In this document: in pieces, positions 1 to 5,707 of the stretch
Numbering within the stretch: the stretch's first letter is position 1
Layout: each line of letters starts with the position of its first letter
DNA from: Hungatella sp. UBA5982
Lineage (GTDB): Bacteria > Bacillota > Clostridia > Lachnospirales > Lachnospiraceae
Direction of reading: 5' to 3'
Length of the DNA: 5,707 nucleotides
Assembly: GCA_002429965.1 (NCBI GenBank)
Contig: DJBG01000095.1
Location: 11,275-16,981, forward strand
Notes under the pieces: model-generated
Databases searched by the model: none
Told to the model about the DNA's origin: nothing
Seen by the model: the letters and a program-made list of their open reading frames with translations, nothing else
Made by a program: the position numbers and the translations under genes

Positions 1-32
1 CTTTCATTTCGCATTCACCAGCCTTTTCCTTC

Positions 33-911
33 TTACCCCTTAACTCCACCTAATACTATTCCTTTCACAAAATATTTTTGCAGGAAAGGATATACCACAA
101 CAATGGGCAGGGAGCCTAAAAATATTTGTGCAGACCGCAGGGTTCGGTCCGATATCGTTGCCATTTGCTGAATTTCTTCTCTCGTCATCATACTGAATGA
201 GCGCTGAACCGCAATGGTTTGTATGTATGTCTGTAATGGATAATTATCTGGCTTGTTCATGAGAATCAAGCCGTCAAACCAACTGTTCCAGTTTGCCACC
301 AGCGAGAATAGCAGGAGTGTTGCAAGCGCAGGTTTTGACAAAGGCACATATATTGTCCAAAGGGTGCGCCAATGCCCGGCTCCATCAATAAATGCCGCCT
401 CTGCAAGTTCTCTGGGAACTTCACGAAAAAAGTTAAGTAATAGAATAACACTGAAGACAGGAACGGCGCCAGGAAGGATCAATGCCCAAATACTATCCAA
501 AAGGCCGAATTGTCTTATTACCATGTACCATGGAATTAACCCGGCATTAAAAATCATTGTAACAAAAAAGAACCACGCATAAACTGTTCTGAACCGAAAG
601 CTTCCCTTCGGCTGAGACAACGGATACGCCGCCGTAATCGTAAGTAAAATGCTTAAGCCTCCACCTAAGATAATTCGTATAACTGAGACTTTCATTGAGC
701 GCCAAAATGCAGGACGCTTTGCAACAAATGCGTATGAATTTGTTGTAAAATCCTTAGGCCATAATGATACATCTCCGGCAGCCGCTGCTGCACTGGAACT
801 GAATGAAACAGCAGCGACATGGACAAGCGGTATCACGCAGATCAAAGCCAGCATGACCAGGATAGCAGTATTCAATACCGGAAACCACTTAAATTTCTTA
901 TTCCTTTTCAT
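33..911 (-). CDS. Carbohydrate ABC transporter permease, LplC/YtcP-like (CUT1 family, second permease)
   Basis: This 292-residue protein is one half of the membrane channel of a sugar importer. Six hydrophobic segments are visible at about residues 12-36, 73-99, 109-131, 141-161, 192-212 and 262-280. The EAA loop that contacts the ATPase runs from E171 to P190 (EAAFIDGAGHWR at its start), matching the EAAxxDGA...P consensus. The C-terminus GIVLGGVKG and the preceding LGSLPIVVVYPFLQKYF block are hallmarks of the LplC/YtcP group, and the length is normal for it. The ATG start follows an AGGAAAGG ribosome binding site. The gene begins 14 bp after the LplB-like permease gene and is surely co-transcribed with it. 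No ATPase gene lies in view, so a shared MsmX-type ATPase is inferred. The substrate is unknown. Family and role are very secure. Confidence 0.96.
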   Translation of the reverse strand: MKRNKKFKWFPVLNTAILVMLALICVIPLVHVAAVSFSSSAAAAAGDVSLWPKDFTTNSYAFVAKRPAFWRSMKVSVIRIILGGGLSILLTITAAYPLSQPKGSFRFRTVYAWFFFVTMIFNAGLIPWYMVIRQFGLLDSIWALILPGAVPVFSVILLLNFFREVPRELAEAAFIDGAGHWRTLWTIYVPLSKPALATLLLFSLVANWNSWFDGLILMNKPDNYPLQTYIQTIAVQRSFSMMTREEIQQMATISDRTLRSAQIFLGSLPIVVVYPFLQKYFVKGIVLGGVKG

Positions 912-919
912 ATACGATT

Positions 920-927
920 CCTTTCCT
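920..927 (-). promoter_or_regulatory. Ribosome binding site of the LplC-like permease, overlapping the upstream stop codon
   Basis: The minus strand reads AGGAAAGG eight bases before the ATG at 909-911. Its first bases are shared with the TAG stop codon (926-928) of the upstream permease gene, so a ribosome ending the first permease is already on this site. This favours coupled, equal synthesis of the two permeases, which form a heterodimer. Confidence 0.75.
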
Positions 928-1825
928 AAAACAACTGATAGTCTGCGAACTTAATAGCAAACCAGTATGAAACCGAAATTAAAGTCAGTGAAATAACTGA
1001 TTTAAACAGACCTACCGCAGTAGCAACTCCAAATTGTGCCTCTAACATACCAATCCGGTAAACAAACGTATCAATAATATCTCCACTTGCATACACCGGT
1101 GGACTATACAGGTTGAACACCTGATCGAATCCGGCATTCAGTACATTACCAAGACTTAATACCATTAATAGAACAATAACCATTCGCATACCTGGAAGGG
1201 TAATATGCCATATTTGCTTCCAACGGTTTGCCCCGTCAACCTGTGCTGCTTCATACAAGCTTAGATCAATACCTGTTATTGCTGCCAAATATACAATCGT
1301 TCCATATCCAAATGACTTCCATGTCTCAGTTACTATTAAAGTAAATGGGAACCATTTATTATCACCCAGAAAGAATATCGGCTGACCACCGAAAGCTTTT
1401 ATAACCTGATTAATCAGTCCGTCCCCGGGAGCGAGTATGTCTATAAATATACCCCCTAATACCACCCATGATAAAAAGTGGGGTAAGTAAATAGCCGTCT
1501 GAATACCTTTTTTCAATGAATTATTTTTTACTTCATTAATGAGAATCGCAACTACAATCGGGATCAAAAGTCCGAAAATTATCTTCATTATGGCAATAAA
1601 AAGAGTATTCCAAAGTACGCTTATGAAATTTGGTAATCTGAACAGATAAATAAAGTTGTCAAATCCAATCCATTTCTGGTCACCAAATAGTCCTTTGGCA
1701 GGCACAAACTTCTGGAATGCAATAACAATCCCTCCCATCGGTAAATAGCTGAAACAAATGAGCAATATCACACTGGGTAAAATCATCAAATGCAATGGCA
1801 GTTCCCGCATTCGTCCATGTTTCAT
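926..1825 (-). CDS. Carbohydrate ABC transporter permease, LplB-like (CUT1 family, first permease)
   Basis: This 299-residue integral membrane protein is the partner of the downstream permease. Hydrophobic segments fall at about residues 13-35, 70-97, 109-131, 161-181, 213-231 and 270-291. The EAA loop spans E192 to P211 (EAAQVDGANRWKQ at its start), the docking site for the ATP-hydrolysing subunit. The N-terminal block with PMGGIVIAFQKF, then WIGFDNF near residues 52-58, is typical of the LplB group, which imports oligosaccharides; length is normal. The start is taken at the ATG at 1823-1825 because an AAAGGAT site lies just ahead of it; a second Met at residue 6 has no better site. An 80-bp gap with a strong stem-loop separates it from the binding-protein gene, so its expression is probably lower than that of the lipoprotein. 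Substrate unknown. Confidence 0.96.
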   Translation of the reverse strand: MKHGRMRELPLHLMILPSVILLICFSYLPMGGIVIAFQKFVPAKGLFGDQKWIGFDNFIYLFRLPNFISVLWNTLFIAIMKIIFGLLIPIVVAILINEVKNNSLKKGIQTAIYLPHFLSWVVLGGIFIDILAPGDGLINQVIKAFGGQPIFFLGDNKWFPFTLIVTETWKSFGYGTIVYLAAITGIDLSLYEAAQVDGANRWKQIWHITLPGMRMVIVLLMVLSLGNVLNAGFDQVFNLYSPPVYASGDIIDTFVYRIGMLEAQFGVATAVGLFKSVISLTLISVSYWFAIKFADYQLF

Positions 1826-1833
1826 AAATAAGA

Positions 1834-1840
1834 TCCTTTC
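1834..1840 (-). promoter_or_regulatory. Ribosome binding site of the LplB-like permease
   Basis: The minus strand carries GAAAGGA, eight bases before the ATG at 1823-1825. It is weaker than the AGGAGGG site of the solute-binding protein gene, consistent with lower output of the permeases. Confidence 0.7.
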
Positions 1841-1858
1841 TTTCCTTTTTGAATAAAA

Positions 1859-1895
1859 ACGAGAGGAAAAGTTTTTGTTAAACCTCTCCTCTCGT
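1859..1895 (-). terminator. Intercistronic stem-loop with T-run between binding-protein and permease genes (partial terminator or mRNA 3'-end stabiliser)
   Basis: In the minus-strand transcript the arm ACGAGAGGAGAGGUUU pairs along its full 16 bases with AAACUUUUCCUCUCGU around a five-base AACAA loop. Two of the pairs are G-U, so the perfect stem forms only in minus-strand RNA; the plus-strand RNA would have two C-A mismatches. The stem ends in a run of five Ts followed by ATT, as in an intrinsic terminator. It starts 10 bases after the stop codon of the lipoprotein gene and ends 33 bases before the permease ATG. Because the permeases have no obvious promoter of their own, it is more likely a leaky terminator or a barrier to 3' exonucleases that raises binding protein over permease than a full stop. 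Structure is seen directly; function is inferred. Confidence 0.8.
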
Positions 1896-1905
1896 AAAAT
1901 ATTTT

Positions 1906-3636
1906 CTATTTTTTAATGGATTGATACCATTCGTTAACTTCCTTTGTCATCTGAGCCCCGCCAAGAGCATTCCAGTTTTCAACGAACTTATCAAACTCAT
2001 CTATGGAAACATCACCCATGATAATCCGGACAAACATCTCCAGTTCCATCGTACGCAGAGAAGATTGTTTATCTACCATAGTCGGCGTAGGTGCACCTAC
2101 AAACTCTTCTCTCATCACCTGACCATTTTCAATATATCCATTCAGCGCATTAAAGACTCCAGTTGGTCCATATATTTTCTCCCAGCCCCACTGAGAAGTA
2201 TCACCGCCATAGTAAGCTTCCAGATTTCCTTGAATTACAGCTGGTTCACCTTTCAGAATACTCATATCCCCCAGCTTGCGTGCTTTTTGAATCTCATTAA
2301 ATGCCTCAAGGTTCTTATTGGTTGGAGCCGGTGCAACCGGTGAGAATTTCCAAACACCTACAGCTCCATTTTCAGCCGGCATATAATAATAATCAAATTC
2401 ATTGTTCTCACCCCAGTTTTTCTCAAGGTGCAGATTAATCAATTTAACTACGGCTTCAGGATTCGCATAATCTTTGCGAACAGCATAATACCATTGAGTA
2501 CGGAACTTCTGCGGAACTTTAGGTAATGTATCATCACTTGATACGATAGGATAACCAACCCAGTCCGCTTCCGGATCATTTTGATAGTTGCTGATCAGCG
2601 GATACATCGGATTCCATTGCTCACCAAAATTAATACCTAATTTCCCTGCTGCTATCATCTCTGCAACCTTGGCGCCGTCTTTGATTCCAAATTCCGGATC
2701 AATTTCGCCGGCCGCATACATATCCGCCAAAGCCTTTAAAGCCTCTTTTATTTCCGGCAGCACGCTTCCCCAGGCTAAAGTTCCTTCATCCGTTTTCACC
2801 CACATATTCGGATACGAATGATATCCTGCAAAAAAACCTTCTGTACCCATGGCACCGCTGTATAAATTTTTTGTGATTGCCATTGCATAGGTATCATCTT
2901 TGCCATTTCCATCGGGGTCAAGCGTGGAGAACGCTTTCGCAATTTTCAATAAATCCTGCATGGTCTTGGGTGGTTCCAGGTTAAGCTTATCCAGCCAATC
3001 CTGACGAAGCCACAAATATTGTGTACTTTCCACTGATGCATCTGCATAAGGCACAGCCATTAAACGCTCATTAAAAGTAGCAGATTCCAGGATTCCAGGA
3101 CCTTCTGAATTATAAACTTCCTTCGTCAGCTTGCTGGCATACTTGTCATAATACTCTGTCATATCTGCGATCATATCTGATTCTGCCAATTGTTTCAGCT
3201 GTGTTCGATTTACGATCAGTACATCCGGTAAGTCTCCGGATGCAATAGTAACATTTAACTTCTGTGTATAAGCATCATCATTGAGACCGCCTCTTACCGT
3301 CCAGGCATAGTTAATGTCAATGCCTAAATCCTTTGAATACAAATCCAACCATCTGTTGCTTTCAATTGTTTCGCCTGGAGTTTTCGGCAGTATGTTGTCA
3401 TTCAAATCATTATCTACCGTACGGGCAAACGTCATTTTAACAGATGGATCATATTTTCCAAATGGATCCACATGTTCTGCCGCAACAGAGCTGTTTTTTT
3501 CAACCGAAGAGCCTGTTTCACTTGATCCGCTTGCAGAAGACGTTGAAACCTCCAAACGATTGCCTCCGCAGGCAGTCAGCAGCAAGCCGCCAATCAATAC
3601 AGCAGATATACCTGTGCTTATAATACGTTTTCTCAT
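1906..3636 (-). CDS. Extracellular solute-binding lipoprotein of a carbohydrate ABC transporter (LplA/YtcQ-like, family 1 SBP)
   Basis: This 576-residue protein captures sugar outside the cell and hands it to the permease pair. Residues 1-22 are a lipoprotein signal peptide: MRKR, a hydrophobic stretch, then the lipobox L20-T21-A22-C23. Cys23 would be lipidated. Residues 29-52 are a Ser/Thr-rich flexible tether. The mature part has family features: LNVTIASGDLPDVL near 127-140, LRQDWLDKLNLEPPKTMQDL near 210-229, and an acidic loop DPDGNGKDD at 240-248 resembling the calcium-binding loop of alginate-binding proteins AlgQ1/AlgQ2. Near the middle, WYYAVRKDYANPEAVVKLIN is typical of the LplA/YtcQ group, which has proteins of about 500-580 residues. 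The ATG is set by an AGGAGGG site five bases upstream and by the signal peptide. A promoter lies in the 153-bp gap ahead. The ligand is not predictable from sequence. Confidence 0.95.
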   Translation of the reverse strand: MRKRIISTGISAVLIGGLLLTACGGNRLEVSTSSASGSSETGSSVEKNSSVAAEHVDPFGKYDPSVKMTFARTVDNDLNDNILPKTPGETIESNRWLDLYSKDLGIDINYAWTVRGGLNDDAYTQKLNVTIASGDLPDVLIVNRTQLKQLAESDMIADMTEYYDKYASKLTKEVYNSEGPGILESATFNERLMAVPYADASVESTQYLWLRQDWLDKLNLEPPKTMQDLLKIAKAFSTLDPDGNGKDDTYAMAITKNLYSGAMGTEGFFAGYHSYPNMWVKTDEGTLAWGSVLPEIKEALKALADMYAAGEIDPEFGIKDGAKVAEMIAAGKLGINFGEQWNPMYPLISNYQNDPEADWVGYPIVSSDDTLPKVPQKFRTQWYYAVRKDYANPEAVVKLINLHLEKNWGENNEFDYYYMPAENGAVGVWKFSPVAPAPTNKNLEAFNEIQKARKLGDMSILKGEPAVIQGNLEAYYGGDTSQWGWEKIYGPTGVFNALNGYIENGQVMREEFVGAPTPTMVDKQSSLRTMELEMFVRIIMGDVSIDEFDKFVENWNALGGAQMTKEVNEWYQSIKK

Positions 3637-3640
3637 ATAA

Positions 3641-3647
3641 CCCTCCT
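3641..3647 (-). promoter_or_regulatory. Strong ribosome binding site of the solute-binding protein
   Basis: AGGAGGG on the minus strand, four bases before the ATG at 3634-3636, is close to a perfect match to the anti-Shine-Dalgarno. It is the strongest site in the transporter genes and fits high production of the binding protein. Confidence 0.85.
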
Positions 3648-3679
3648 AATTTTATACTTTATTACCAACTTCTTTTCAT

Positions 3680-3708
3680 ATTATAAACACATTTTTTGTC
3701 ATTTTCTA
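3680..3708 (-). promoter_or_regulatory. Putative sigma-A promoter for the transporter genes
   Basis: The minus strand has a perfect TATAAT at 3680-3685. A TAGAAA hexamer (four of six matches to TTGACA) sits 17 bases upstream at 3703-3708. A start about seven bases past the -10 would give a leader of roughly 35-40 bases ending in the AGGAGGG site. The poor -35 combined with a perfect -10 is what an activator-dependent promoter looks like, fitting control by the adjacent AraC-type regulator. The region is very AT-rich, so a chance match to the -10 must be allowed for. I see no convincing terminator between the regulator gene and this promoter, so read-through is also possible. Confidence 0.55.
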
Positions 3709-3726
3709 CAACCATCTTTTGATTTA

Positions 3727-3776
3727 CTTAACATTTTTTTACCATAAAAAACTTATGCCTTTACATATTTTTACAT
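3727..3776 (-). promoter_or_regulatory. Candidate AraC-type operator: direct repeats of ATGTAAA-like half-sites upstream of the promoter
   Basis: On the minus strand two exact ATGTAAA copies occur at 3770-3776 and 3760-3766, followed by two diverged copies, ATGGTAAA at 3738-3745 and ATGTTAAG at 3727-3734. Successive ATG starts are 10, 21 and 11 bp apart, so all four would face nearly the same side of the helix. They lie about 20-70 bp upstream of the putative -35, where AraC-family activators with two helix-turn-helix units usually bind direct repeats. A short inverted repeat CATAA-N5-TTATG (3743-3757) sits between the two pairs. The repeats are seen directly; the assignment as operator is inference, weakened by the AT-rich composition. 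Confidence 0.35.
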
Positions 3777-3789
3777 CTATTACTTATTT

Positions 3790-5487
3790 TTAGTTTTTCA
3801 GTCTTTTCATTGCAATAAATGAATCCCGGTACTCCTGAGGCGAGATCCCCTCTGCTTTTTTAAAAAAGCGAGTAAATGAGGCTGCTGTGTCGTATCCCAC
3901 CTTCTTTGCAATTTCATATATCTTTTCATGAGGATTTTCAAGTAATTCTTTTGCTTTTTTTATTCGGGAATTTTCTATAAAACTGGAAAGCTTATGTCCG
4001 GTCGTCTGATGGTAAAGCCGCGAAAGGTATGAAGGATTCAAATAAGTCTTTTCAGACAAACTGGTCAGTGATAAATCTTCAGATAAATGATTTTCGATAT
4101 GCCGCCGCACAAAATCGATTGTATCATTTGTCCTTTTGCTCTGCTCTTCTTTTTGCATGTCAAAAAGCATATGAGACAATTCAAAAAGATGCTCTGCTGC
4201 TTCCTTCCAGGTAGTGTATTTTTCGCCGTTATACAGCCTGTTTAAAATATGGGATTCTGAAAACCGTGCTGCCAGCTGGAAACGATTTACACAGGTAAGA
4301 TAGAATGTTATGATCGTCTGATATGCCTCTAATGCGATCACATCATTTTTATCCTGTATTTCACCAAGTGGTTCAAGCCATCTTCGCAGAGAATCATAGT
4401 AATCCTGTTCCTCTCCGGTCTCTATGGAATGATGCAGATTACTCAAGTCTTTGCGGTACAGCAATCCCTGCAATAAGTTGGTCGCGGTATTAGAATTACC
4501 CCCAAAAGACGGAATAAATGTCTGTCTCTGCTTCCGAAACTCCCTTTCATCAATGATTGTTTCCATGTCATGCCCAACTTGATAATTGAGTAAATCAATG
4601 AGGGATACATATTTCTCTGCAACTTCCTCCCATTTACATGGTTTTTCTGCTAAAGCAAAGCTTACAGGAGCATTCAGCCTTTCCCGGCAGGCTGACTGAA
4701 CCATTTCCAAAGTCCCTTTTATAAAGACACTCATACTGTCATATGGATTGTCCGGATATGATTGTATTTTATGTGGCAGAGCAAAAACAGCTATTTTTTC
4801 GTCCTTAAGCGGAACTACCAAGCTGTTGATATGCATGGCAAAGTATCTGACGATCAGCTGCTTTATGGAATACATAATCTGGTTTTTCTCCCAAAAGTCT
4901 ACCGTTTTAGGCAAAATCAATATTTCGCCCAAAATCAGCATCACAGGCTCGTCTGCCTTTAGATGTATAAAGAGCCTTTCAAATTCTTCCGCATTAATCT
5001 TTAATGAATTATCATTATTAAGTAGTGCATAAAAATACTTCTGGCAAAATAAATCCTGAGCAAGATTTATTTGGTCCTTGGCATTTTGTATCAATTCATT
5101 TGTCTGATTTTCATCTTTTAACTCCTGTACTACACGTTCAACTGTTTTTATGATCTTGCCATATCCCTCGGTCTTCAATATGTATCTTACATTGCTATAT
5201 TGAATTGCCTTATATGCATAGTTAAATTCACTATGCCCTGTAAGGAAAATCACACGGCACCATGGCCAGCGTTTCTTGATTTCATCCAGCAGCTGAAGAC
5301 CATCGATTTCAGGCATATTTATATCTGTCAAAGCAATATCAATTCTCGTGCGTCCCAGCCACTGTATCGCTTCTTCGCCAGAATATGCTTTGTAAACGTC
5401 CAGTTCCAAATTTTCAAGACTCGAGAAGATATCATATAACCCATTAACGATAATCTCCTCATCATCTGCGATTAAAAGTCGATACAT
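3790..5487 (-). CDS. Response regulator, YesN-like (REC domain plus AraC-family DNA-binding domain)
   Basis: This 565-residue cytoplasmic protein is the output half of a two-component system. The receiver domain spans about 1-122, with acidic pocket D8-D9-E10, phosphoacceptor D55 in LTDINMPEIDG, switch T83 and conserved K105; K105 is followed by Thr rather than the usual Pro. Residues 140-450 form a long middle region with no domain I recognise, normal for YesN-type regulators of 500-560 residues. The C-terminal AraC domain starts near 455: the first helix-turn-helix is near 470-495 (LTSLSEKTYLNPSYLSRLY) and the second near 521-545 (IYEIAKKVGYDTAASFTRFF), ending with the signature GISPQEYR. 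The ATG is fixed by its ribosome site and by overlap with the end of the kinase gene. It most likely activates the transporter promoter just downstream in response to the kinase. Assignment is very secure; target and signal are inferred. Confidence 0.95.
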   Translation of the reverse strand: MYRLLIADDEEIIVNGLYDIFSSLENLELDVYKAYSGEEAIQWLGRTRIDIALTDINMPEIDGLQLLDEIKKRWPWCRVIFLTGHSEFNYAYKAIQYSNVRYILKTEGYGKIIKTVERVVQELKDENQTNELIQNAKDQINLAQDLFCQKYFYALLNNDNSLKINAEEFERLFIHLKADEPVMLILGEILILPKTVDFWEKNQIMYSIKQLIVRYFAMHINSLVVPLKDEKIAVFALPHKIQSYPDNPYDSMSVFIKGTLEMVQSACRERLNAPVSFALAEKPCKWEEVAEKYVSLIDLLNYQVGHDMETIIDEREFRKQRQTFIPSFGGNSNTATNLLQGLLYRKDLSNLHHSIETGEEQDYYDSLRRWLEPLGEIQDKNDVIALEAYQTIITFYLTCVNRFQLAARFSESHILNRLYNGEKYTTWKEAAEHLFELSHMLFDMQKEEQSKRTNDTIDFVRRHIENHLSEDLSLTSLSEKTYLNPSYLSRLYHQTTGHKLSSFIENSRIKKAKELLENPHEKIYEIAKKVGYDTAASFTRFFKKAEGISPQEYRDSFIAMKRLKN

Positions 5488-5488
5488 T

Positions 5489-5707
5489 TTACTCCCCCCT
5501 AAGCCCTAAAATCAGTTCTACCAAAAGTCCTCCCAACAGACTTCGCTTAAGCAACACTCTGCTAACTTCATCGTACTGCAATTGTAAACGTCTGTTAATA
5601 TTAAACAATGCTGTTACTTCTGCGTCATCAGATTGTGATGTCAACATTTTTTGCAGCTCTGAAAGTTTTTCATCTGTCAAACTGTTTCCATTATCTTCAA
5701 CAATAAT
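5489..5707 (-). CDS. Sensor histidine kinase, YesM-like, C-terminal fragment (5' part outside window)
   Basis: The reading frame stays open to the window edge, giving the last 72 residues of a larger protein. The TTG at 5678-5680 is an internal Leu codon, not a start, since coding continues upstream as IIVEDNGNSLTDEK. VEDNG near visible residues 3-7 matches the ATP-binding (G1) box of HATPase_c domains, and ALFNINRRLQLQY at 33-45 matches the GL-N-xx-RLxL-Y segment that follows the second glycine box in YesM-type kinases. The end, SLLGGLLVELIL at 56-67, occupies the place of the usual GKGTxVxIxIP strand. Several canonical glycines are missing (DNGNSL for DNGxGx; VTALFN for GxGLxN), so the ATP lid is unusual, perhaps as a subfamily trait. 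It lies one base upstream of its cognate regulator gene. The sensor region cannot be seen. Confidence 0.85.
   Translation of the reverse strand: MIVEDNGNSLTDEKLSELQKMLTSQSDDAEVTALFNINRRLQLQYDEVSRVLLKRSLLGGLLVELILGLRGE
5492..5500 (-). promoter_or_regulatory. Ribosome binding site of the response regulator, inside the kinase 3' end
   Basis: AGGGGGGAG on the minus strand encodes the last three kinase residues (Arg-Gly-Glu) and also serves as ribosome site for the regulator ATG at 5485-5487. The kinase TAA stop (5489-5491) and this ATG are separated by a single base, so translation of kinase and regulator is almost certainly coupled. Confidence 0.75.

Noticed and set aside
1..14. Possible start of a further minus-strand gene: ATG at 12-14, preceded by GGAAAAGG seven bases away and shortly after the LplC-like stop.
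   Set aside because: Only about 14 bases of coding sequence are in the window, and another ATG at 5-7 is in a different frame. It is compatible with a next operon gene but cannot be supported.
253..582. Plus-strand open frame of 109 codons opposite the LplC-like permease, and similar plus-strand frames elsewhere.
   Set aside because: They lie wholly antisense to well-recognised genes, have no recognisable domain and no convincing ribosome site. They are shadows of the minus-strand genes.
3696..3711. Small inverted repeat TTGT-N8-ACAA overlapping the putative -35.
   Set aside because: Only four bases per arm in a very AT-rich region; expected by chance often enough that no operator call is justified.
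3732..3757. A/T-only hairpins after the regulator stop codon as a possible terminator.
   Set aside because: Stems are short and lack GC pairs and a proper trailing T-run on the minus strand, so they would not terminate efficiently.
3753..3766. Partial catabolite-responsive element (TGTAAAGGCATAAG on the minus strand).
   Set aside because: It matches the start of the cre consensus but lacks the central CG and the symmetric second half, so a CcpA site is not supported.
5678..5680. TTG as the start codon of a separate 63-residue small protein.
   Set aside because: The frame continues upstream to the window edge and encodes the kinase VEDNG motif, so this codon is an internal leucine of the histidine kinase.

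Overview
The window is a compact, single-strand (minus) carbohydrate-uptake locus of the type common in Bacillota (Firmicutes). In transcription order, right to left, it holds the 3' end of a YesM-like sensor histidine kinase gene, a YesN-like response regulator (REC plus AraC-type DNA-binding domain), a large extracellular solute-binding lipoprotein, and two integral-membrane permeases of the LplB and LplC/YtcP type. The AT-rich composition, strong AGGAGG-type ribosome binding sites, Gram-positive lipobox and YesMN + SBP + LplB + LplC layout point to a Clostridia (Lachnospiraceae-like) or Paenibacillus-like organism. The exact taxon cannot be fixed from the sequence alone.

Layout by region. 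5489-5707: C-terminal 72 residues of the histidine kinase, cut by the window edge. 3790-5487: response regulator, whose ATG lies one base after the kinase stop codon, with its ribosome binding site inside the last kinase codons. 3637-3789: a 153-bp AT-rich gap with a plausible promoter for the transporter genes and, upstream of it, ATGTAAA-like direct repeats at near-helical spacing that could be the regulator's operator. 1906-3636: solute-binding lipoprotein. 1826-1905: an 80-bp gap with a 16-bp stem-loop followed by a T-run, the likely partial terminator or mRNA-stabilising element between the binding-protein and permease genes. 926-1825 and 33-911: the two permeases, 14 bp apart. 1-32: the start of the next downstream interval, with nothing that can be called firmly.

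How the genes probably work together. The membrane kinase senses an extracellular sugar or sugar-bound signal and phosphorylates Asp55 of the regulator, which then activates the promoter in front of the binding-protein gene. The lipoprotein captures an oligosaccharide and delivers it to the permease heterodimer. No ATP-binding subunit is encoded here, as is usual for this transporter subfamily, which in Bacillus subtilis uses a shared MsmX-type ATPase. The substrate cannot be read from the window because no glycosidase or catabolic gene is present. I see no mobile element, CRISPR array, RNA gene or clearly novel system. The most informative non-coding signals are the intercistronic stem-loop and the repeat-bearing promoter region.
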